From: Lentzea flava
Lineage (GTDB): Bacteria; Actinomycetota; Actinomycetes; Mycobacteriales; Pseudonocardiaceae
Assembly (NCBI RefSeq): GCF_014648475.1
Contig: NZ_BMRE01000052.1
Location: forward strand, 1 to 56,485
Direction: 5' to 3'
DNA: 56,485 bases
Below the pieces are notes generated by a model that was given only the letters and a program-made list of their open reading frames with translations, did no database searches and was not told the origin of the DNA. Positions 23,949 to 32,574 of this stretch are shown here, one piece after another. Both the position numbers and the translations under genes were made by a program. Every line of letters starts with the position of its first letter. The first letter of the stretch is position 1.

Positions 23949-24035
23949 ATGGGCACCACGCGAATGCTGACGCGCCGGCGAGTCGTCGACCAGTGCCGTC
24001 GCACCGCTTCTGCATGTCGTCGCCACCTCGTCTAA
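23949..24035 (+). CDS. Cys/Arg-containing leader peptide upstream of metNIQ
   Basis: A 28-codon frame begins with ATG seven bases after a strong GGAGG. The peptide contains MLTRRRVVDQCRR followed by a second Cys close to the end (SACRRHLV). Actinobacterial sulfur and amino-acid transport operons often have short leader ORFs with an RR-x-V-D-x-x-R and Cys signature that act as cysteine-responsive attenuators. Here it lies between an S-box riboswitch and metN, 125 bases before the metN start. Its translation could couple cysteine supply to expression; the overlap of its ribosome binding site with the riboswitch P1 helix supports a regulatory role. Confidence 0.6.
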   Translation: MGTTRMLTRRRVVDQCRRTASACRRHLV

Positions 24036-24160
24036 GGCGCCTTCTCCAAGTCCTTTGACGCGCGCTCGATCAACGAGTGGCGCACACACCTGAGCAGAAC
24101 TTCGACCGCACGCCGCCGAACGAGGCGGAGTGTGCCGTCGCGCGCAGCCGTGGAGCAGAA

Positions 24161-25159
24161 GTGATCACTGTCGAAAACCTCACCAAGTCCTTCCAGGGCG
24201 TCAACGCCCTGAACGGCGTGACCCTCGACGTCGAAGCGGGCACCGTGCTCGGCGTCGTCGGCCCGAGCGGGGCCGGCAAGTCGACGCTCGCGCGCTGCGT
24301 TGCGCTGCTCGAGCGTCCCGACTCCGGAGCCATCCGGGTCGACGGCACGGACATCACCGCGCTGGACGGGTCCGCTCTGCGGGCCGCCCGCAGGCAGATC
24401 GGTGTTGTGCCGCAGGGGGATTCCCTTCTCAGGCAGCGCACGGCGGCCGGCAACATCGCCTTGCCGCTCGAGTCCGCGGGCGTGCCGGGGCCGCAGCGCC
24501 GCAGCCGCGTGGGCGAGCTGCTGGACCTCGTCGGGCTCACCGACAAGGCGGCCGCGTACCCCGACCAGCTGTCCGGCGGGCAGCGTCAGCGCATCGCCGT
24601 GGCGCGTGCGCTCGCCGCGAACCCGTCCGTGCTGCTCGCTGACGAGCCCACCAGTGCGCTCGACCCCGAGACCACCGGTTCCGTGCTGACGGTGCTCGAC
24701 CGTGCGCGCGCTGAGCTGGGTGTGACCGTGCTCGTCGTCACGCACGACATGGGCGTGGTCCGCAAGATCTGCGATGACGTCGCCGTGCTGGAGCAGGGCC
24801 GCGTCGTCGAGCACGGCAAGGTGCTCGACCTGGTGAGCGATGCCGGCAGCCGCACGAGCAGCGCCCTGCTGCCCGCCGTCGACCTGAACCCGATCAACGA
24901 GAGCAGCTACGACCGCGTCGCGGACGTCGTGCTCGTCGGGTTCGCCGCGGTCGGCGCGCTGCTGCCCGAGGCCGCGCACCGGTTCGGCGTCGAGCTGAAC
25001 ATCGTCGGTGGCGGTCTCACCCGCCTCGGCGAGACGCCGGTCGCGCGGTTCCGCCTCGGCCTGAACGGCGAGCGGTCCGACTCCGCGCTGGAGTGGATCG
25101 GCGAGGCCGGTGGCGCTGTGCAGAGGTCCCTGAAGGGTCCGCAGGGAGTAGCTGCGTGA
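24161..25159 (+). CDS. metN: Methionine ABC importer ATP-binding protein
   Basis: The 332-residue ATPase drives D/L-methionine uptake. Motifs: ITVENLTKSFQGVNALNGV at the N-terminus, Walker A GPSGAGKST, signature LSGGQRQRIAVARAL, Walker B VLLADEPTSALDP, switch His in VVTHDMGVV. The C-terminal NIL domain (from about residue 265, SYDRVADVVLVGFAAVGALL) senses methionine in this family. GTG 24161 follows GGAGCAG; an in-frame GTG at 24077 would add a non-conserved leader. Its stop overlaps the metI start. It is controlled by the upstream S-box element. Confidence 0.9.
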   Translation: MITVENLTKSFQGVNALNGVTLDVEAGTVLGVVGPSGAGKSTLARCVALLERPDSGAIRVDGTDITALDGSALRAARRQIGVVPQGDSLLRQRTAAGNIALPLESAGVPGPQRRSRVGELLDLVGLTDKAAAYPDQLSGGQRQRIAVARALAANPSVLLADEPTSALDPETTGSVLTVLDRARAELGVTVLVVTHDMGVVRKICDDVAVLEQGRVVEHGKVLDLVSDAGSRTSSALLPAVDLNPINESSYDRVADVVLVGFAAVGALLPEAAHRFGVELNIVGGGLTRLGETPVARFRLGLNGERSDSALEWIGEAGGAVQRSLKGPQGVAA

Positions 25160-25839
25160 GGTCTGCTACACCCTGGCCCGACGTTGTCAGCTACCTCGTC
25201 GAGGCCACCGGGGAAACGCTGTACATGGTCGGCGTTTCCACCGTGATCGCCACAGCTTTCGGAGTTCCCCTCGGAGTTTGGCTGCAGCTCACCGCCAAGG
25301 GCGGGCTGCGGCCGAACCCCGCGGTGCACCGCGTTCTCGGCTTCATCACCGACCTGGGCCGCTCGATGCCGTTCATCGTGCTGCTCGTCGCGCTCACGTC
25401 GGTCACCCGCCTGATCGTCGGCGGATCCATCGGCAGCACAGCGGTCATCGTGCCGTTGGCAGTGGGTGCGATCCCGTTCGTCGGGCGGCTCGTGCAGAAC
25501 ATCCTGTCCGAGGTGCACGTGACCGTGGTCGAGGCCGCGGTCACGACCGGTGCCTCGACGTTGCGGATCGTGCGCTCGGTGCTGATCCGCGAGTCGCTGC
25601 CCGCGCTGATCAACGCCATCGGCGTCACCGTGATCGCCCTGATCGGCTACTCCGCGATGGCGGGCGTGATCGGTGGCGGTGGCCTCGGTGACCTGGCGAT
25701 CCGCGAGGGCTACCAGCGCTTCAACGACCGGATCCTGTGGAGCACCGTGGCGTGGCTAGCCGTGCTCACCACCCTGATCCAGCTCGCTTTCACCCGTGCC
25801 GCCCGTGCCTCCGACCGGCGCCGGCACGCCTCAGTCTGA
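25156..25839 (+). CDS. metI: Methionine ABC importer permease
   Basis: The 227-residue membrane protein has five transmembrane helices and the MetI family blocks ATGETLYMVGVSTVIATAFG, GRSMPFIVLLVALTSVTRLI, the EAA-like loop around VVEAAVTTGASTLRIVRSVL, and AMAGVIGGGGLGDLAIREGY. It forms the channel with MetN and receives methionine from MetQ. GTG 25156 overlaps the metN stop (GTGA), so the two are coupled. An upstream in-frame start would be inside metN and is unlikely. Confidence 0.9.
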   Translation: MRSATPWPDVVSYLVEATGETLYMVGVSTVIATAFGVPLGVWLQLTAKGGLRPNPAVHRVLGFITDLGRSMPFIVLLVALTSVTRLIVGGSIGSTAVIVPLAVGAIPFVGRLVQNILSEVHVTVVEAAVTTGASTLRIVRSVLIRESLPALINAIGVTVIALIGYSAMAGVIGGGGLGDLAIREGYQRFNDRILWSTVAWLAVLTTLIQLAFTRAARASDRRRHASV

Positions 25840-25866
25840 TCCGTCAGAAATTCTCAAAGGAACGTC

Positions 25867-26655
25867 ATGCGTATTCGTGCTGCCCTGATTGCAGTTGCTT
25901 TGACCGCTTTGTCCGCTTGCTCGTCCGGTGGCAGCGCTTCCGACACGCTGAAGGTTGGTGTGTCGCCCGTCCCGCACGCGCAGATCCTCAAGTACGTGGC
26001 CGACAACCTCGCCGCGCAGAAGGGCCTGAAGATCGAGGTCGTCGAGTTCACCGACTACGTGCAGCCCAACACGGCGCTGGTCGACGGCTCGCTCGACGCC
26101 AACTACTTCCAGACCGTCCCGTACCTGCAGACGTTCACGAAGGAGAGCGGCGCCAAGGTCGACTGGGTGGCGCCCGTCCACGTCGAGCCGTTGGGGCTGT
26201 ACTCCAAAAAGGTCAAGAAGCTCGACGAGTTGCCGCAGAACGCCAAGGTGGCGCTCGCGAACGACGCCACGAACGAGACCCGCGGCCTGAAGCTGCTGGA
26301 GGCGAACGGCCTGATCAAGCTCAAGGCCGTCGACGCGCCGACCGTCCGCGACGTCGCGGAGAACCCCAAGAACCTGCAGTTCGTGCCGCTGGAGGCCGCT
26401 CAGCTGCCGCGCTCGCTGGAGGACACCGACGCGTCGGTGATCAACGGCAACTACGCGATCGACGCGGGTCTCAAGCCCGCCACCGACTCGCTCGCGCTGG
26501 AGAAGGCCGAGGGCAACCCGAACGCCAACGGCCTGGTCACGAGGACCGAGCTGAAGAACGACAAGCGCATCCGCGACCTGGCGGAGCTGCTCGGGTCGCA
26601 GCAGGTCAAGGACTACATCAAGCAGACCTACAACGGTTCCGTCATCCCGGTGTGA
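25867..26655 (+). CDS. metQ: Methionine-binding lipoprotein
   Basis: The 262-residue protein has a lipoprotein signal with the lipobox LSAC at residues 15-18, then the NlpA/MetQ fold: DTLKVGVSPVPHAQILKYV, VVEFTDYVQPNTALVDGSLD, ANYFQTVPYLQTF, and near the C-terminus VINGNYAIDAGLKPATD. It captures methionine outside the membrane for MetNI. The gene follows metI after 27 bases with AAAGGAA before the ATG, giving a complete metNIQ operon. Confidence 0.92.
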   Translation: MRIRAALIAVALTALSACSSGGSASDTLKVGVSPVPHAQILKYVADNLAAQKGLKIEVVEFTDYVQPNTALVDGSLDANYFQTVPYLQTFTKESGAKVDWVAPVHVEPLGLYSKKVKKLDELPQNAKVALANDATNETRGLKLLEANGLIKLKAVDAPTVRDVAENPKNLQFVPLEAAQLPRSLEDTDASVINGNYAIDAGLKPATDSLALEKAEGNPNANGLVTRTELKNDKRIRDLAELLGSQQVKDYIKQTYNGSVIPV

Positions 26656-26700
26656 GATCACCGGTGACCGGGGGAGGAGTCCACGACCCCAGAACGCCCG

Positions 26701-26706
26701 TAGGCT
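26701..26706 (+). promoter_or_regulatory. -10 box for ispE
   Basis: TAGGCT lies three bases before ATG 26710 and six bases before the in-frame GTG 26713. The usual leaderless spacing favours the GTG as the first codon. Confidence 0.5.
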
Positions 26707-26709
26707 GAC

Positions 26710-27675
26710 ATGGTGCTCGCAGTCGTTCCACCCCCGGTCACGGTCCGCGTCCCGGCCAAGGTCAACCTGCACCTGGCCGTCGGCGACGTGCGCCCGGACG
26801 GCTACCACGACCTGGTGACGATCTTCCAGGCGCTGTCGCTGGTCGACGAGGTCACCGTCGCGGTGGCGGACGAGCCAGGCGTCGAGGTCCACGGCGAGGG
26901 CGCCGACCAGGTGCCCACGGGAGCCTCGAACCTCGCCTGGCGCGCCGTCAGGCTGCTCGCCGCGCACGTGGGCAAGGACCCGGACGACCCGAAGGTCCGC
27001 GTCGTCATCCGCAAGGCCATCCCGGTCGCGGGTGGTATGGCGGGCGGCAGCGCCGACGCGGCCGCCACGCTCGTGGGCCTGTCGTCGCTGTGGCGGCTGG
27101 AGATCAGCCGCGACGAGCTGGCCGAACTGGCCGGCAAGCTCGGCGCCGACGTGCCCTTCGCCCTGTACGGGGCCACCGCGCTCGGCACGGGCCGCGGCGA
27201 GCGGATCGTCCCCGTGCTGGGGCGTCACCAGTTCCACTGGGTGCTGGCTTTCGACCGGCGCGGTCTGTCCACTCCGGACGTGTTCGACGAGCTGGACCGC
27301 CTGCGCGCCGAGGGAGACCCGCCGCGCGTCGGTCCGGTCGAGGCGGTGCTGGAGGGGTTGTCCTCCGGCGATCCGCGTCAGCTGGCGCTGCTGCTGGGCA
27401 ACGACCTGCAGGCCGCCGCGGTCTCGCTGCGGCCGAACCTGCGCCGGACGCTCAGAGCCGGTGTCGACGCGGGCGCGCTGGCCGGCATCGTGTCCGGTTC
27501 GGGCCCGACGACGGCGTTCCTGTGCGAGGACGGCGACACGGCGGTCCGCGTGGCCGCCGAGCTGGCCGGCGCCGGCGTGTGCCGGACGGTCCGCGTGGCG
27601 CACGGCCCCGTACCGGGCGCCCGCGTCATCACGACCGAAGAGCCCAAGCCGACGCCTCCCGAAGTGCATGCTTGA
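26710..27675 (+). CDS. ispE: 4-diphosphocytidyl-2-C-methyl-D-erythritol kinase
   Basis: The 321-residue GHMP kinase phosphorylates CDP-methylerythritol in the MEP route to isopentenyl diphosphate. Motifs are VRVPAKVNLHLAVGDVRPDG, the glycine-rich ATP loop PVAGGMAGGSADAAATLVGL, and GIVSGSGPTTAFLC near the C-terminus. Length is normal for actinobacteria. A start one codon later (GTG 26713) fits the TAGGCT box better. The last base of the stop codon is already part of a 26-bp perfect inverted repeat. Confidence 0.93.
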   Translation: MVLAVVPPPVTVRVPAKVNLHLAVGDVRPDGYHDLVTIFQALSLVDEVTVAVADEPGVEVHGEGADQVPTGASNLAWRAVRLLAAHVGKDPDDPKVRVVIRKAIPVAGGMAGGSADAAATLVGLSSLWRLEISRDELAELAGKLGADVPFALYGATALGTGRGERIVPVLGRHQFHWVLAFDRRGLSTPDVFDELDRLRAEGDPPRVGPVEAVLEGLSSGDPRQLALLLGNDLQAAAVSLRPNLRRTLRAGVDAGALAGIVSGSGPTTAFLCEDGDTAVRVAAELAGAGVCRTVRVAHGPVPGARVITTEEPKPTPPEVHA

Positions 27676-27731
27676 CCGCACGCGGGGCGCTTTCGCACTG
27701 CATGACAGTGCGAAAGCGCCCCGCGTGCGGT
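27675..27731. terminator. 26-bp perfect hairpin after ispE
   Basis: Bases 27675-27700 are the exact reverse complement of 27706-27731, around a CATGA loop. The stem begins ACCGCACGCGGGGCGCTTTC. It starts in the ispE stop codon and has no T run. It could terminate transcription or be a dispersed palindromic element. Confidence 0.75.
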
Positions 27732-27800
27732 CCGGAGCAGGGGTTTGGGTGGGCTGGGTAGCCTTCGGGTCGGGCAGTTTCGTCTAGTCGTGAGGTTTTG

Positions 27801-29570
27801 ATGGCCAACCTGGTCAACCTGGAGTCCGTGTCGAAGTCGTTCGGCGTCCGGCCGCTGCTCGACGGCGTGTCGCTCGGCGTCAACGAGGGCGACCGGATCG
27901 GTGTCGTCGGACTGAACGGCGGTGGCAAGACGACGCTGCTCGAGGTGCTGGCCGGGGTCGAGCCCGCCGACGACGGCCGGGTGTCGCGGTCGCGCGATCT
28001 GCGGATGGCCGTCGTGACGCAGCGGACCGAGCTGCCGGACGGCTCGACCGTGCGCAACGCGGTGATCGACCCGCTCGGCTTCGACGCGGAGCACGAGTGG
28101 GCGTCCGACGCCCGCGTCCGGTCCATTTTGGACGGACTGGGGATCACGGCGCTGGGCCTGGACTCCGTGGTCTCCACGATGTCCGGTGGCGAGCGGCGCC
28201 GGGTCGCGCTCGCGGCCGCGCTGATCCAGGACCTCGAACTCATCGTGCTGGACGAGCCGACGAACCACCTGGACGTCGAGGGTGTGCGCTGGCTCGCGGA
28301 GCACCTGCTGGCGCGCAAGTGCGCGCTCGTGGTCGTGACGCACGACCGGTGGTTCCTCGACACGGTCTGCAACCGCACCTGGGAAGTCGTGCAGGGCAAG
28401 GTCGAGCAGTACGAGGGCGGCTACGCCGACTGGATCTTCGCGCGCGCCGAGCGGCAGCGGCTCGCGGACGCGGCGGAGGAGAAGCGGCAGAACCTGGCGC
28501 GCAAGGAACTCGCCTGGCTGCGTCGTGGCGCGCCCGCCCGCACGTCGAAGCCGCGCTACCGGATCGAGGCCGCCGAGGCGCTGATTGCTGACGTTCCGGC
28601 ACCGCGCGACACGGTCGAGCTGCTCGCGTTCGCCAAGAAGCGCCTGGGCCGCACGGTGATCGAGCTCGAGGACGCCACACTGTCCATTCCGGACCGCGTG
28701 CTGGTCCGCGATCTGACGTGGCGCATCGGGCCCGGCGACCGGATCGGTCTGGTCGGCGTCAACGGATCCGGCAAGACGACGTTGCTGAAGCTGCTGGCCG
28801 GCGAGCGCGAACCCGAGACGGGCAAGCGGATCCAGGGCCAGACGGTGAAGATCGCGCACCTCTCGCAGGAGCTGCACGACCTCGACGGGTCGATGCGCGT
28901 GCTGGAGGCGATCGAGGAGGTCGCCCGGCGGGTCGTGCTCGGCAAGTACGAGATGTCGGCCTCCCAGCTGGGCGAGCGGTTCGGGTTCTCGTCGCAGAAG
29001 CAGTGGACGCCGGTGTCGGACCTCTCCGGTGGCGAGCGGCGGCGGTTGCAGCTGTGCCGGTTGCTGATGGCGGAGCCGAACGTGCTGCTGCTCGACGAGC
29101 CGACCAACGACCTGGACATCGACACGTTGCAGCAGCTGGAAGATCTGCTCGACTCGTGGCCGGGCACGCTCGTGGTGATCTCGCACGACCGGTACCTCGT
29201 CGAGCGCGTGTGCGACAAGGTCGTGGCGTTGTTCGGCGACGGCAAGCTGACCGACCTTCCCGGCGGCATCGAGGAGTACCTCAAGCGCAGGGACTCGTTG
29301 CGCGACAGGGAAACCGCTGCCGCCCCCGCCGTGGAGAAGGCGCCCTCGAACGCCGCCGACCAGCGCGCGGCCCGCAAGGAGCTGGCGCGGCTGGAGCGGC
29401 GCCTGGAGGTGCTGCACAAGAAGGAAGCCGACCTGCACGCCGCGCTCGCCGAGGCCGCGACCGATCCCGACAGGCTGCTGAAGCTCGACGCCGAACTCCG
29501 TGCCGTGCTGGCGGAAGAGGCCGACGTCGAGGCTGCCTGGATGGCCGCGGCCGAGGTCGTCGAGGGGTAG
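27801..29570 (+). CDS. ABC-F family ATPase
   Basis: The 589-residue cytosolic protein has two ABC domains and no membrane part. Domain 1: Walker A GLNGGGKTT, signature MSGGERRRVALAAAL, Walker B LIVLDEPTNHLDVEG. Domain 2: GVNGSGKTT, DLSGGERRRLQLCRL, VLLLDEPTNDLDID. The linker is the P-site-tRNA-interacting region. A C-terminal coiled coil (ARKELARLERRLEVLHKKEA) is of the Uup type. ABC-F proteins act on ribosomes or structured nucleic acids; some give antibiotic resistance, but nothing here shows which. Start ATG 27801 has GTGAGG upstream; a TTG precedes it directly. Confidence 0.88.
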   Translation: MANLVNLESVSKSFGVRPLLDGVSLGVNEGDRIGVVGLNGGGKTTLLEVLAGVEPADDGRVSRSRDLRMAVVTQRTELPDGSTVRNAVIDPLGFDAEHEWASDARVRSILDGLGITALGLDSVVSTMSGGERRRVALAAALIQDLELIVLDEPTNHLDVEGVRWLAEHLLARKCALVVVTHDRWFLDTVCNRTWEVVQGKVEQYEGGYADWIFARAERQRLADAAEEKRQNLARKELAWLRRGAPARTSKPRYRIEAAEALIADVPAPRDTVELLAFAKKRLGRTVIELEDATLSIPDRVLVRDLTWRIGPGDRIGLVGVNGSGKTTLLKLLAGEREPETGKRIQGQTVKIAHLSQELHDLDGSMRVLEAIEEVARRVVLGKYEMSASQLGERFGFSSQKQWTPVSDLSGGERRRLQLCRLLMAEPNVLLLDEPTNDLDIDTLQQLEDLLDSWPGTLVVISHDRYLVERVCDKVVALFGDGKLTDLPGGIEEYLKRRDSLRDRETAAAPAVEKAPSNAADQRAARKELARLERRLEVLHKKEADLHAALAEAATDPDRLLKLDAELRAVLAEEADVEAAWMAAAEVVEG

Positions 29571-30914
29571 CTACTTGCCCCGGCGGCGCAGTTCGTTGGC
29601 GAGCATGGGCAGCAGTTCGTCGATGAACGACGTGTCGTAGCCCTGCCCGGAGAGCAACGCGTAGCTGAAGCGCGCCTTCATGACCTCTTCCGAGGTCGCG
29701 CCCAGCATGCCGTCGAGCGCGACGCCGATCTCCTCGAGCATCCTGTCGACCTGCGCGGTGCGGTAGCCGCGCTGGCCGGACGCCGCCTGCGGAATCCGCA
29801 GCTGGCGCAGTTCCTTCCACGACCGGATCGGGGGAATGCTGCGCATCGGTCCGGAGAGCTGCTGCTCGACCCTGGTGAGGAACGCGTCCACCTCGGTCTC
29901 GTCGTAGCCACGTCGTCCGATCAGCGGACGGGAGAACCTGACGTCGCGGATGTCCTTGGCGGTCAGGTTGTCCTGACCGAGCAGCGTCGCCTCGATCCGG
30001 TCGAGGAACGCGTCCACCTGGGACTCCTGGTAGCCGCGGCGGCCGCGGGGAGGGCGGTGGAACGCGACGTTGCGGATGTCCGCCGCGGTGAGCTTCGGTG
30101 ACTCGACCGCGCGCGGGGTCGCCGGCTGCTGCGCGGGAGGCTGCTGCTGCGGCCGTGGCGGCGGTTGTGGACGGCGCTGCTGGGGTCGCTGCTGTTGCTG
30201 CGGCAGCTGCGTGGTCGGCGGCGTCTTGGCCGGCGGAGGTGCCGTCTCGAACATGAGGACGACGAGGTCGAGGAACGTGTCGACGTCCTCCTCGTCGTAG
30301 CCGAAGGTGCCCGGCGCGGTCTCGCCGAACACCGCGTCCTGGATCTCTTGGGCCGTCAGGTTGTCCTGCCCGCGCAGCGTGGCTTCGATGCGGTCGAGGA
30401 ACGCGTCGATCTGGCCCTCGTGGTAGCCGCGCGTCCCCGGTCTGGGCTTGTGGAAGCGCACGGCGGCGACGTCCTCCGGCGACAGTCGCACCGCCGGTCT
30501 CAGCGCCTGCGACGTGGCGTGCGCGCCCTGAGCCGGTGCCGCGGCCTGCTGTCGTTGCGGAGTGGAGCGCAACGTGTCGGCCACGAGCTCCATGAAGACG
30601 TTGACCTCGTTCACGTCGTAGCCCGGATCCCGGGTCGCCGTGCTGAACTTGACGTTGAGCACGTCCTCGCGCGTCAGGATGTCCCTGCTGCGCATGGTGT
30701 CCTCGACACGGTCGAGAAATGCGTCCACCTCAGCCGCGTCGTACCCGCGCGCGCCCCTCGGGGGACGGTGGAACGCGACGAGGGCCACGTCCTGCGCGGA
30801 GAGCAGAGGTGCCGGATGCGCGGGTAGACGATGTTGCGCTCCGGGGCCGCCCCGATCCACCAATGACCTCCTCCTGCGTACCTGTACTGGGGAGTATCGC
30901 GTTTCGTGTGGCAT
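29571..30914 (-). CDS. DivIVA-domain repeat protein with eight repeats
   Basis: The 447-residue protein is built of eight copies of a roughly 40-residue unit like that at the start of DivIVA/Wag31, with consensus (L)T-x-x-D-I-R-x-x-x-F followed by G-x-R-G-Y-D-x-x-x-V-D-A-F-L-D-R. Clear units begin at ALLSAQDVALVAF, ILTREDVLNVKF, RLSPEDVAAVRF, NLTAQEIQDAVF, KLTAADIRNVAF and NLTAKDIRDVRF; two weaker ones end the protein. A Gln/Pro-rich linker separates units 4 and 5. Proteins of this repeat family (TIGR03543 type) are actinobacterial and uncharacterised; the unit may bind membranes or polar partners. ATG 30914 was preferred. It diverges from the acyl-AMP ligase with 46 bases between. Confidence 0.8.
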   Translation of the reverse strand: MPHETRYSPVQVRRRRSLVDRGGPGAQHRLPAHPAPLLSAQDVALVAFHRPPRGARGYDAAEVDAFLDRVEDTMRSRDILTREDVLNVKFSTATRDPGYDVNEVNVFMELVADTLRSTPQRQQAAAPAQGAHATSQALRPAVRLSPEDVAAVRFHKPRPGTRGYHEGQIDAFLDRIEATLRGQDNLTAQEIQDAVFGETAPGTFGYDEEDVDTFLDLVVLMFETAPPPAKTPPTTQLPQQQQRPQQRRPQPPPRPQQQPPAQQPATPRAVESPKLTAADIRNVAFHRPPRGRRGYQESQVDAFLDRIEATLLGQDNLTAKDIRDVRFSRPLIGRRGYDETEVDAFLTRVEQQLSGPMRSIPPIRSWKELRQLRIPQAASGQRGYRTAQVDRMLEEIGVALDGMLGATSEEVMKARFSYALLSGQGYDTSFIDELLPMLANELRRRGK

Positions 30915-30947
30915 AACGTTTCGTCCTGTTGGACCAAAGGGCGCCAC

Positions 30948-30953
30948 TACGAT
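30948..30953 (+). promoter_or_regulatory. -10 box for the leaderless acyl-AMP ligase gene
   Basis: TACGAT ends eight bases before ATG 30961, with no ribosome binding site between. It occupies the short divergent interval shared with the DivIVA-repeat gene. Confidence 0.45.
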
Positions 30954-30960
30954 CGCGAAC

Positions 30961-32574
30961 ATGAGTCAGTTCGTGGATGTGATGCTGGCGACGGCCGCCA
31001 ACGGCCGGGACAGGGGCATGACGACGGGGGAGCCCGCCGCGCCCGTTCGCCGGACCTGGGCCGAGGTGCACGAACGCGCCCGGCGGATGGCCGGCGCGCT
31101 CGACGTGGCACCGGGCACCGCGATCGCGGTGCTCGCCGCCGAGCCTGCCGTGATCGTCCCAGCCGTGCAGGCAGCCTGGCTGTGTGGTGGCAGCGTCACG
31201 ATGTTGCATCAACCCACACCACGCACCGACCTGGCCGAGTGGGCCGAGGACACGCTGCGGGTGCTCGCCATGATCGACTCTCGCCTGGTGCTGCTCGGCA
31301 GCCCGTTCGACGCCCTGGCCTCTGTTCTGGACCAGCACGGCATCCCGTACCGCTTGCTCTCCGAGCTCGACGGCGAGCCGATCGCTCACCCTGTTCCCAC
31401 TCCCGAGGATGCCACGGCACTGCTGCAGTTGACGAGTGGATCGACCGCCGATCCGAAGGCGGTGCGCATCACACACCGCAACCTGATGGCGAACGCCGAG
31501 GGCATGCGCATCGCGGCCGCGCTGGATCCCGAGTCCGACGTGATGATTTCCTGGCTGCCGCTCTTCCACGACATGGGCATGGTCGGCTTCCTGACCGTGC
31601 CCATGCTGTACGGCCTGGAACTGGTGAAGGTCACCCCTGTCGACTTCCTGTCACGGCCGACGTTGTGGGCGGACCTGATCACGCGCTATCGCGGCACGAT
31701 CACAGCCGCGCCGAACTTCGCCTACGCGATCGTGGCACGCCGCCTGGCGTCGTCGTCGGACGACTTCGACCTGTCGTCGATGCGGCTGGCGTTGAACGGT
31801 GCCGAGCCGATCGATCCGGCTGCCGTGCAGGCTTTCGTCGACGCGGGTGCTCGCTTCGGGCTGCGGCCGGAGTCGATCCTGGCGGCCTATGGCATGGCCG
31901 AGACGACTCTGGGTGTGGCGTTCGCGCCGTTGTTCACGGGGCTTTCCGTGGACGTGGTGGACGCGGACGCCGTGGAGGCGGATCGCCGGGCCGTGCCTGC
32001 TGCCGAGGGCCGCGCGTTCCCGTTGCTCGGGCCGCCGTTGCCAGGCCTGGAGCTTCGAGTCGTGGACGACTCGGGCAAGGTCCTGGGCGTCCGGGACGTC
32101 GGTGAGCTGCAGATCCGCGGTGAGGCGGTCACTCCCGGCTATCTGACCGTGAACGGCCCTCTGGCCACTCAGGACGCTGAGGGCTGGCTGTCCACCGGCG
32201 ACCTCGGGTATCTGGTGGAGGACGGCCAGGTTGTCGTTTGTGGACGGCGCAAGGACGTCATCATCATGGGCGGGCGGAACATCTATCCCACCGATGTGGA
32301 GCGTGCCGCCTGCGCGGTTGACGGCGTGCGCGCGGGCAATGCCGTGGCCGTGCGACTGGACGCAGGGACTCAGCGGGAGCGGTTCGCCGTCGTGGTGGAG
32401 TCGAAGCTGGCGGGCGACTCCGAGGCGGAGAAGGACCTGGTGAAGCAGGTGACGGCGCGGGTCGTGGACGCGGTCGGGCTGCGGCCGTTCGCGGTGGTGG
32501 TGCAGCCGCCGGGGACGTTGCCGAAGACGCCGTCGGGCAAGCTTCGTCGGTCCGCGGCGGCCGCGTTGGTCTAG
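30961..32574 (+). CDS. Fatty-acyl-AMP ligase (Pks16-like)
   Basis: The 537-residue protein is an adenylate-forming enzyme with the P-loop ALLQLTSGSTADPKAVRITH, VMISWLPLFHDMGMVGFLT, AYGMAETTLGVAF, GWLSTGDLGYLVEDGQVVVCG and the hinge GRRKDVIIMGGRNIYP; the catalytic Lys is in LPKTPSGKLRR. These segments are those of fatty-acyl-AMP ligases (FAAL), which activate fatty acids for transfer to acyl carrier proteins. Its position between ispE and pth corresponds to M. tuberculosis pks16 (Rv1013), which supports orthology. No carrier protein or PKS gene is nearby, so the acceptor is unknown. ATG 30961 fits a leaderless transcript. Confidence 0.85.
   Translation: MSQFVDVMLATAANGRDRGMTTGEPAAPVRRTWAEVHERARRMAGALDVAPGTAIAVLAAEPAVIVPAVQAAWLCGGSVTMLHQPTPRTDLAEWAEDTLRVLAMIDSRLVLLGSPFDALASVLDQHGIPYRLLSELDGEPIAHPVPTPEDATALLQLTSGSTADPKAVRITHRNLMANAEGMRIAAALDPESDVMISWLPLFHDMGMVGFLTVPMLYGLELVKVTPVDFLSRPTLWADLITRYRGTITAAPNFAYAIVARRLASSSDDFDLSSMRLALNGAEPIDPAAVQAFVDAGARFGLRPESILAAYGMAETTLGVAFAPLFTGLSVDVVDADAVEADRRAVPAAEGRAFPLLGPPLPGLELRVVDDSGKVLGVRDVGELQIRGEAVTPGYLTVNGPLATQDAEGWLSTGDLGYLVEDGQVVVCGRRKDVIIMGGRNIYPTDVERAACAVDGVRAGNAVAVRLDAGTQRERFAVVVESKLAGDSEAEKDLVKQVTARVVDAVGLRPFAVVVQPPGTLPKTPSGKLRRSAAAALV

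Noticed and set aside
27801..29570. Antibiotic-resistance ABC-F assignment
   Set aside because: The protein is a clear ABC-F ATPase with a Uup-like coiled coil, but nothing ties it to ribosome protection from a given drug.
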